A stretch of 64,000 nt of DNA from positions 1 through 64,000 of the IMG/VR virus record IMGVR_UViG_3300009509_000001. One strand, written 5' to 3'. The notes beneath the pieces were generated by a model, which was not told the origin of the DNA, did not search any database, and saw only the letters and a program-made list of their open reading frames with translations. The first letter of the stretch is position 1; each line of letters opens with the position of its first letter. Below are positions 18,480 to 25,382 of the stretch, one piece after another. Origin of the DNA: a virus. Made by a program: the position numbers and the translations under genes.

Positions 18480-21310
18480 GGTTCGCCTCTGTCATTCTTC
18501 ATTTTAGCGAGCGCTTCCACCAGATCGCGCAAAACCGTCACGAGCTGTTCCTGCACTCCGGCCGCCGAGTCCGGCCCGACCTGTAGGACACTGGCGTTCT
18601 CCTTGACCTTTTCCTTGAAGGCATTGAAATCCACATCGCTGCCAATGGTCTCCTGAAGCGCGTCCAACCCAGTATAGATGTCCTCCATCGACTTGTCGGT
18701 TTTCAGGAGGTCCTCAATGGCCTTGCGACCCTTCGACCGTATCCCGCTGCCCTCGAGCGCCGCCATAACCGCCGACTCGCGCAATATGTTTTCACGCTCA
18801 TCCTGCAGATTCTTTGGTTTGCGGTCCAGTCCGAGCAACTGAGCATTGGCCTTAACGTGTTCCCTGTAGGTTTGGAACGCCTCGTTATCTCCAAGATTGT
18901 ACTTAGCCTGAATCTCGTCAAGGCCGGTGTAGACGTCCTGCATGGATTTGGCTTTGTAGAGATTTGACAACTCCTTAGAAATGTCTGAGCCGTCGTACAT
19001 ATCCGGCGTACTCCCGGTCTTCCTTCTGGCTCCGGTAAGGACTGCTCGTCGTAGCAGGGATGCACGCTCCTCCGGTGTCTTCGCATCCTCGATCGCATTT
19101 GCCATGTATGCGTAGGCGCCGGCTTCCTTCACCCGTTTACGCATTTCGTCGGCGTCGATCGTCTCCGGTGCACCGCCACGGCCGATCATGTCGAACCGCG
19201 ATTTGGTGCCGGCGGCCGTCAATATATCCTGCTGCTTCCTGGACATGTCGGAGCCAAGCAGGTAATCAAGCTCGTCGACGGTCTTCTCGTCGTATTCCCC
19301 TCGACCGATCAACTCGCCGAGCTTTTGAATGTTTCCGGCTCCTTCTTTTCCCTGGAACCGTTCATTCTGATCGATCTTGCCGAGATTGTCGGCTATGCGC
19401 AGAAGCTGACGGCGCTGACGATCGCTGGTATTTGCGTCCTTGTCCATCTTCTTCATGAATCGTTGGACGAAGGTACCCCCGATACCGCCCTGCTTGGCCA
19501 TGCCGCCTGCCACGGCCTTCTCATACTCTTCCGGGTTGAGCGCCCCTATGGCCGCGTTTACCAGATCTCCGAACTTGCCCTGCTTCTCGGCGCCGCCCTT
19601 GCGGAAGTATTCGGCAAGCCCGATGAGGCCACCCGGCTTCCTGAATTCGTCCATTCCCTGCTCGAAGTCGGCACGGGCCTCGACGACCTGGCGGATCTCC
19701 TCGGAGCCGCGGTACTGGGCCAGTCTGGCTTCGAACTCGGCTCCGTTCTTGAGACCGAACACGCCGGACGACACGGAGTCGAAGGTTCCGCCGACCAGGC
19801 TGGCCGCATCGGTTTCGCTGACGCCCTTGTCCCGTAGCATCTTTATGACGTCCTTCTGGCCCATGAGCTGCCCGTCTCTGAAGAAATCTTCCACGGCCAC
19901 CTTCTTGTCGGTGAACCGGCGGGTAACGCCCGCAAGGTTCGCGGCCATTATGCGCTGCTCGGCCTCGACGGTCTGCCGTATGCCGAAGCGGGCGACGTTC
20001 GGATCGTCCATCATGGACGTGCGAGCTTCGTCCGAAAGCGACATCATCTGCACATCGCGGGCAGTTCCGCCGGCAGCTGTGGCAAGACCCTGTAGATCCG
20101 TGGCGCCCTGCTCCTGGACGAGCCCGGCAAACCGATTGCGGTTGGCTTCGGTGTCCTCCAACGGCGTGCCTTCCTGACCCTGCCTACGGCGCCAGATCTG
20201 ATAGGCGCCCGCGTAATATTCCGCCCGGCGACTTGTGGCGCCGGCCACGTTGTTACGCAGCGTCGTGGCGCGCACGCGCTCCATGTTGACCCGGCGCATG
20301 TTTATGCCCTGGTCTGAAATGTTGGTCCCGAATCCGAAGGCGGTCTGTTCGGCCGCGGCCGACCCAACACCCTCGTCGAATCCGGCCTGCCCGGCGTACG
20401 CCTGTCCGACCATCATCATCTGGGCCGTGGCCTGCAATGACTGTCCGGTTACCAGGCTCGTCTGCTTGAGGCGCAGTACGCGCTGCTGCAGCTGGCTGCC
20501 GCTCATGGCACCGGCCGTGCCGCCGAAAACCGCATCCAGTTTGTCGAACACTTCCGGAATGCTGCCGCCGAAAAGCTCCTGCATGGAGCCTACGGCCCGG
20601 CTCATTTCCTTAACCTTCTGGTTCGTCTGCTGCGCCCGTTCCGGTCTGAAATCCTGCTGACCAAGCTGCCCACGCCGGGTCATCTCGCTCATGACGTTGG
20701 TGGCCTCGCCCATGTTGAGCCCGCCATACCCGGCTACATTCTGAAAATAGTCGTCCTGGAACTGCTTGTAGTACTGCTCGGCCTGCTTGAAGTTGGTGCG
20801 TTGCCGCTGGTTGAAGTCGCCGAGTTTGGCAGTGCTGGCGCTCGGCGCGTACATATTGCTGCCGAGAAGCGCCTGAGTGAAGTTCTCGTCCGCCTGAGCC
20901 ACGCCATGGCTCATCATCATGAGACTGCTGGTAAGGCCCGCGGGGCTGTAGATGTTGTCGAGCGCGTTCTGGGCACGCTGCTTGGATGTATCCGGGTTGA
21001 ACTCCAGATACGAATACATGCCGGTGAGCGCCTGCTTCTGGTAGTTCTGGGCGGAAGCGTCCGAGTATTTGAACCAGGTGTCGCGGGCCTGCTGATGGTA
21101 GACGTCGGCCATGTTCCGCGGCCGACCCATGAAGCTGCCGGTGCGGTAGGCGTTCTCGTTTCCGCTCAGGGAGTTCCAGAACCACTCGTCGGGACTCCAG
21201 CCGGCCATGCCGAAAAGTTTTCCGGCGCCGGGGACGAAACGATCGGCCATATTGGCGAAGACCTGTGGACCAGTGTCCTCTTCCACATAATCAAGATATG
21301 GTTCTGCCAT
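18476..21310 (-). CDS. Tape measure protein
   Basis: At 944 residues this is the longest gene after the tail chaperone pair, and its ATG overlaps the stop of the chaperone -1 frame, the canonical tape-measure position. It is largely helical with long Gln/Arg/Ala-rich stretches and no obvious transmembrane segment. Near the C-terminus a roughly 45-residue unit occurs twice (KSMQDVYTGLDEIQAKYNLG and KSMEDIYTGLDALQETIG). With the usual 0.15 nm per residue rule, a tail of roughly 140 nm is expected. The protein sets tail length during assembly and is ejected ahead of the DNA. Confidence 0.75.
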   Translation of the reverse strand: MAEPYLDYVEEDTGPQVFANMADRFVPGAGKLFGMAGWSPDEWFWNSLSGNENAYRTGSFMGRPRNMADVYHQQARDTWFKYSDASAQNYQKQALTGMYSYLEFNPDTSKQRAQNALDNIYSPAGLTSSLMMMSHGVAQADENFTQALLGSNMYAPSASTAKLGDFNQRQRTNFKQAEQYYKQFQDDYFQNVAGYGGLNMGEATNVMSEMTRRGQLGQQDFRPERAQQTNQKVKEMSRAVGSMQELFGGSIPEVFDKLDAVFGGTAGAMSGSQLQQRVLRLKQTSLVTGQSLQATAQMMMVGQAYAGQAGFDEGVGSAAAEQTAFGFGTNISDQGINMRRVNMERVRATTLRNNVAGATSRRAEYYAGAYQIWRRRQGQEGTPLEDTEANRNRFAGLVQEQGATDLQGLATAAGGTARDVQMMSLSDEARTSMMDDPNVARFGIRQTVEAEQRIMAANLAGVTRRFTDKKVAVEDFFRDGQLMGQKDVIKMLRDKGVSETDAASLVGGTFDSVSSGVFGLKNGAEFEARLAQYRGSEEIRQVVEARADFEQGMDEFRKPGGLIGLAEYFRKGGAEKQGKFGDLVNAAIGALNPEEYEKAVAGGMAKQGGIGGTFVQRFMKKMDKDANTSDRQRRQLLRIADNLGKIDQNERFQGKEGAGNIQKLGELIGRGEYDEKTVDELDYLLGSDMSRKQQDILTAAGTKSRFDMIGRGGAPETIDADEMRKRVKEAGAYAYMANAIEDAKTPEERASLLRRAVLTGARRKTGSTPDMYDGSDISKELSNLYKAKSMQDVYTGLDEIQAKYNLGDNEAFQTYREHVKANAQLLGLDRKPKNLQDERENILRESAVMAALEGSGIRSKGRKAIEDLLKTDKSMEDIYTGLDALQETIGSDVDFNAFKEKVKENASVLQVGPDSAAGVQEQLVTVLRDLVEALAKMKNDRGEP

Positions 21311-21627
21311 CAGTCTTCAATGCCCTTGATCTTCTTGTATTTCTGCCACGCATCAACGCAGCGCTGTTTCAATGACTTGGGCGTGACGATGTTGGTCAAG
21401 ACCCACGGTAGACGGGTCTTGACGTATTCGGCGGCAAAGAGTTGTTGCTTGCGCGCATACGTCCTGTCGAACTGCAGGAACGTATCAGCCATAAGCTCAC
21501 GCTCTATGTCTTCGAGTATCAGCCGCTCCCGAAGGAGCGACGACACGTCATCTCGGGTCGTAACGCCGTAGTCAAGGGCGCCGGTTCGCGCAGCCCTGAC
21601 GGCTAAAACGGCCCAGCGCCCGTCCAG
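21310..21627 (-). CDS. Tail assembly chaperone T extension (-1 frame, expressed as G-T fusion)
   Basis: This frame is -1 relative to the chaperone G gene and is open from just before the slippery site to a stop overlapping the tape-measure start. Read through the shift it adds 105 residues (first residues LDGRWAVLAVRAARTG, later DTFLQFDRTYARKQQL) to the first 213 residues of G, giving a product of about 318 residues. A separate GTG start at 21546 exists but has no clear ribosome site. G-T proteins of phages such as lambda help load tube subunits onto the tape measure. Confidence 0.7.
   Translation of the reverse strand: MDGRWAVLAVRAARTGALDYGVTTRDDVSSLLRERLILEDIERELMADTFLQFDRTYARKQQLFAAEYVKTRLPWVLTNIVTPKSLKQRCVDAWQKYKKIKGIED
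21576..21621 (-). other. Possible stimulatory RNA stem downstream of the slippery site
   Basis: On the minus strand GGGCGC (21616-21621) can pair with GCGCCC (21576-21581). The 5' arm begins five bases after the slippery heptamer, the usual spacing for frameshift-stimulating structures. The intervening 34 bases include the zero-frame stop and a short GGC/GCC pair. No folding was computed. Confidence 0.4.
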
Positions 21628-22265
21628 AAATTTTCATCGAAGGATTGGGCTAGAAGTGACTGCTCCAGCGTACGGAACAACCCTACGCAGCGGGCCACCA
21701 TACCGACGACGGCTTCGGGCAAACCCGTGAACCGTTTGGCGAATGCCGCTTCCAGCTCCTTACGGTTGCTGGGCTGCATCGGCACGTCGAAATTCTTGGC
21801 CTCGCCGTCGCCCAGCTGCAGCGTTCGCAAGTAGAACAGCGCCCGGTACTTGGAGAGCACCTGGGAGAACTCGACCGGGTCCGTAACGTCCCGAAGACCG
21901 AGAATATGCGTATTCAGCTTGTCGCCTTCGTCACTCGTCAACGCGGTCATCTTCAGAATTATCTGACCACCCATGATCTCGTAAGCCTTGGAGAACGCGC
22001 GCCCGCCCAGGATCGCCCGGGTGTACTCGCGGACGTCGTCTTCATTGGGTTTCGAGGTGTCCGGGGTGTGTCCGCACCGTGCACACGCTTTCGGCTCTTC
22101 CTGCTCCTGGGGCTGCTCCGGCTCTTCCTGCTCCTGGGGCTGCTCCGGCTTGGGGAGCGGGGCATTGGCCTCCGCGTGGGCGATGATTTCCTCCATACGC
22201 TTGCGCTGCTCAGGCGGAATGTTGTCACCGAGCTGAATGACTTCGTTTGTTGCTTCTTCTGCCAT
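21603..22265 (-). CDS. Tail assembly chaperone G (with programmed -1 frameshift near 3' end)
   Basis: The 220-residue protein lies two short steps before the tape measure, the position of lambda G. An N-terminal helix is followed by a Pro/Gln/Glu repeat (EQPQEQEEP twice), a CARCGH pair of cysteines, and a helical core. The core contains ILGLRDVTDPVEFSQVLSKY and KRFTGLPEAVVGMVARCVGL. The codons GAA AAT TTC near the end include the heptamer A_AAT_TTC. Most ribosomes should stop at the TAG at 21603-21605, while a fraction shift to make G-T. Upstream of the ATG is GAAGGTAAGAACC. Confidence 0.7.
   Translation of the reverse strand: MAEEATNEVIQLGDNIPPEQRKRMEEIIAHAEANAPLPKPEQPQEQEEPEQPQEQEEPKACARCGHTPDTSKPNEDDVREYTRAILGGRAFSKAYEIMGGQIILKMTALTSDEGDKLNTHILGLRDVTDPVEFSQVLSKYRALFYLRTLQLGDGEAKNFDVPMQPSNRKELEAAFAKRFTGLPEAVVGMVARCVGLFRTLEQSLLAQSFDENFWTGAGPF
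21627..21633 (-). promoter_or_regulatory. Programmed -1 ribosomal frameshift slippery site A_AAT_TTC
   Basis: The minus-strand heptamer AAATTTC sits in the zero frame as A AAT TTC, a canonical X_XXY_YYZ slippery sequence. The -1 frame has a stop at 21634-21636, just upstream of it, and is then open to the tape-measure start. The site is eight codons before the zero-frame stop. Together these bracket the shift point tightly. Confidence 0.75.
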
Positions 22266-22293
22266 GGTTCTTACCTTCGTTTCGTGTTAATGG

Positions 22294-24873
22294 TTACCTA
22301 TTTACAATATACTCGTCGAACGCCTTCATTCCAACCAGACCGGCATTTAGAGGCGTCTTCTTCGGACCATAGCCGGGATAGGCATAGGTGGCCTCCCCGT
22401 CTTTGTTCGTCACGGCCTTCTGCGTCCATTTCTCGGGCTCTCCCCCATTCATGAGCATTGCCTGCCAGCGCATCGCCTGGAGCTGATACTCGGTCTGCTG
22501 AACCTGCTCCGGCTTGTCGTAGCCGAACCACGCCTTCATGAGCTCGGCGTCCGTGAGATCCGACGGAACCGCCGCCGTGAACGATCTGGCGAGGACGCTT
22601 ATGTTCTTGACGCTGAACCGATCAATCTTTACCTGCGGGGCGCGGGCATTCTTCCATTGAACGCCGCTGGTGTCGCTGCCGTTGCCGAACGCGCCGCTGA
22701 GCGCGATGGCGTTGGTCGCCCTGACGGTTCCTTTGGCGGTGATTCCGCCACTCATGTCGATGCTGCCGTCGATCTGCATTCTGGGGGCCGACGGCGATGA
22801 GATGTTGATGGTGTCGATCCCGCGCTCAGCCAGGAGGGTGCGGGTTATACCGCTTTCCAGCGGAGTACTGAGCTTGAAAATCCCGGTACCGACGTTGAAC
22901 GTGTTACATACGCCGGTCATTATTCCGCCGGCCAGCGCAAACACGGCGCCGTTGCTGCTGAAGGACACGCCGCCCTCGAAATGGCCATATAGCGCGTTGC
23001 CCTGGAGCCCGACGAGGCCGCCGCGGCTGTCGATGATTATGTTGCCGTCCGCCCGGTTGCGGGACAAGCCGGTCTTGCTGCCCTCTTCCGGCGGCGTCAG
23101 GCCCATGTACATGTTGACGCCCATTAGGTTGAGCTGTGCCTTGCTTCTGACGGTTATTCCGCTGTTCTCGGCGGTGCCGCCGGCCGCCCTGGATTCAATA
23201 AGCAGTCTACCGGTCTCGCCGTTGGCCGCCAGTAGGTCGAGGTCGGTCTCGGCCTTTATCCTGATCTTGCCCTCGTTGCTGTTGAGCTGGATCTCTTTGC
23301 CGGCGTTCGTGACCTTTCGTCGCGGCACGAACTCGAAGCAGTCACGACCAGGCCGAAGCTCCAGGTCGACGGCCGGGCTGATGGAGATGCGGCCGCGATA
23401 CATGCGGATCTCGCTACCGTGGCCGTCACTGATGACGATGCTGCCGTCCGGCTGCTGTCTGATGATGGACTCAAGCGCGTAGATCCTGCGCTTCAGGTTG
23501 GTGACCGGATCCGTTTCGTCGACGACCGGTGGCCGATCGTAAAACTGTTTGGAAGGCGACAGTCGGTCCAGGCTGACCGGGGCGTCCTTGACGTTCAGGT
23601 TAGGGTACTTCTCGGCGAGCTGTTCACGGGTCATCACCCGCCAATAGTCCGACCGCGACTTGGCGATGCTGTTTCGGTTATTGGCAGTGTCGGCGTCGAA
23701 CTCCTGACTCTCGAGTACGGCTGAAAATGGCGAGAAATCACCCCCGAGCTGATCGGCGATTGCCCGCTCGTATGCCTCCTGCGGCTCCGGGGTCGAATCG
23801 AACGCGTCGCCGTCATGCGGCCGAGTCTGCTCGGGGACCGGTATGTACAGCGATTTTACGTGATCGATTCCGCCCGAAGCCCGCGTCTCATGCCTGCCAT
23901 CGTACGTGCGGCGGACGCTGACCTTCCCGATCGGGGGAAGCTCGTCGGTCGTGTGCACGCCGGTCTCCTCGGCTGGACGCGCAAGCGCAGTGAGGTCGCC
24001 GTCGGCTATTGGACCGGCCAGTTCCGAGTGCCGGAAGACACCCAGTTGACCATCGCCGCCCGCGTTCTCGATCTGCCCATCGGCATTCTCGATGAACGGC
24101 GCGACATCGCCGACTGCACCCATTCCCTCACGCTCCGTCATCGCAAGACGACGGTAATACATCATGGCTTTTTCATCCGGCTCCCAGCCGCTTTCGACGG
24201 CCAGGCTCCGTACCTCGTGCGTGCGGGCCTGTATCCGCACCTTGTCATGGAAAGCGAATGCCTCGACCATAGCCATCGGGCTGGCGCCGATGGACGTTTT
24301 GGACGCGCACACGCTGAAGAAAGTGTAGAGCGGCGAGTACTTGACGTAGTCGCCGGAAAAGACGTCGTTGGGCATTCCGAAGCTTACGTCTCTGAGCGTG
24401 GCCGTCAGCTTCTTGGTGCTGGCGAACGCTTCGGTCATAAGCTGGTTGAAGAAGTCGAGCTCCTCACCGTGGATGTTGGCTCCCGGGTATCCCTGCGCGG
24501 TGGCCATGAAGTCAGGCGGGGCCGCGCACAGGATATAGCCGAGATCGCTCATTACCCCGGCGGCAAGATTGGGCGTGGTCGAATAACGCTGCCGGGCGTA
24601 CAACACTTCGTCGCCGGCTTCGTAAATGTCACCGCCCCTTGCACCGCTGCGGCCCATGCCGCCCTGCATGCTGCAGCAGAGCGACAGGTCGCCGGTCTTC
24701 TCCCCGTGCTTGGGGAGAACGAGGTAGACGCCAAGTCCCGGATATACCATGAAGACCTCACCCTGAATGAGTTCAAGGTTGAGGCCCTCAACGGACTTGG
24801 CGAGCTCCTGGAAGCCTGCGGGTCCCTGATTAAAGAGCCGCGCAGGGTTCATTCCTGGTGGACCACCTGCCAT
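22294..24873 (-). CDS. Central spike / tail-needle protein with OB-fold and beta-repeat region
   Basis: The 859-residue protein has an OB-fold-like region at about residues 35-130 (GEVFMVYPGLGVYLVLP, GDEVLYARQRY, GVMSDLGYILC), as in gp5/VgrG spikes. A long middle region with coil and charged segments follows. From about residue 470 there are repetitive beta strands (SIVISDGHGSEIRMYRGRI, KIRIKAETDLDLLAANGE) that look like a spike beta-helix. No lysozyme motif is seen. Unusually it lies between the tube and chaperone genes rather than beside the hub. It would form the membrane-piercing tip of the tail. Confidence 0.6.
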   Translation of the reverse strand: MAGGPPGMNPARLFNQGPAGFQELAKSVEGLNLELIQGEVFMVYPGLGVYLVLPKHGEKTGDLSLCCSMQGGMGRSGARGGDIYEAGDEVLYARQRYSTTPNLAAGVMSDLGYILCAAPPDFMATAQGYPGANIHGEELDFFNQLMTEAFASTKKLTATLRDVSFGMPNDVFSGDYVKYSPLYTFFSVCASKTSIGASPMAMVEAFAFHDKVRIQARTHEVRSLAVESGWEPDEKAMMYYRRLAMTEREGMGAVGDVAPFIENADGQIENAGGDGQLGVFRHSELAGPIADGDLTALARPAEETGVHTTDELPPIGKVSVRRTYDGRHETRASGGIDHVKSLYIPVPEQTRPHDGDAFDSTPEPQEAYERAIADQLGGDFSPFSAVLESQEFDADTANNRNSIAKSRSDYWRVMTREQLAEKYPNLNVKDAPVSLDRLSPSKQFYDRPPVVDETDPVTNLKRRIYALESIIRQQPDGSIVISDGHGSEIRMYRGRISISPAVDLELRPGRDCFEFVPRRKVTNAGKEIQLNSNEGKIRIKAETDLDLLAANGETGRLLIESRAAGGTAENSGITVRSKAQLNLMGVNMYMGLTPPEEGSKTGLSRNRADGNIIIDSRGGLVGLQGNALYGHFEGGVSFSSNGAVFALAGGIMTGVCNTFNVGTGIFKLSTPLESGITRTLLAERGIDTINISSPSAPRMQIDGSIDMSGGITAKGTVRATNAIALSGAFGNGSDTSGVQWKNARAPQVKIDRFSVKNISVLARSFTAAVPSDLTDAELMKAWFGYDKPEQVQQTEYQLQAMRWQAMLMNGGEPEKWTQKAVTNKDGEATYAYPGYGPKKTPLNAGLVGMKAFDEYIVNR

Positions 24874-24893
24874 ATTAGATCATCCAGTAAGCT

Positions 24894-25370
24894 TTAGGTC
24901 CCTGGATTGAGCGACAAGCCTGTGATGATCATGCTGATCCCGGTCGTTACGACCGAGAGTTCGCCAATGGTCTGCACGTTGACCTGAAGTTCATTGATGA
25001 TACAACCGGACGCCTCGAAGCTGGTCGGGTTCGTCCCGCCCGCGCATTGCTCGATGCCGCCAGGCTGAACGAGGATGGTGTTTCCTGCGTTCTGGCACAC
25101 ATCTGCGTACCTCTGCAGGAACGCATCCATCGTGGCCTTGGGACCGACGAGTGACGTCAGGTTGATGCTTCCCGTGCCCTGCCCTGCGATGAGGACGGTG
25201 CCCGTCTTGTTCAGCGGACGATACGGAGTGATCTGACGAGCATAGCGCATCTGAAAGCCGATGGCGATCAGATCGTCGCCGCCCTCAATGGTGAGAACGG
25301 CTTCGTTGAGCTGCCACGCATCATAGATAGTCCCGTCATTTCCGAAAATATCTGGGTTGTTGGCTGGCAT
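24894..25370 (-). CDS. Tail tube protein
   Basis: The 158-residue protein follows the sheath gene by 12 bases, the conserved sheath-tube order of contractile tails. Its size and beta-rich pattern (VLTIEGGDDLIAIGFQM, TGTVLIAGQGTGSINLTSL, LSVVTTGISMIITGLSL) fit tube subunits, which stack as hexameric rings inside the sheath. RBS GAGGTAATTGA before the ATG. Assignment from order, size and strand pattern. Confidence 0.75.
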   Translation of the reverse strand: MPANNPDIFGNDGTIYDAWQLNEAVLTIEGGDDLIAIGFQMRYARQITPYRPLNKTGTVLIAGQGTGSINLTSLVGPKATMDAFLQRYADVCQNAGNTILVQPGGIEQCAGGTNPTSFEASGCIINELQVNVQTIGELSVVTTGISMIITGLSLNPGT

Positions 25371-25382
25371 TCAATTACCTCC

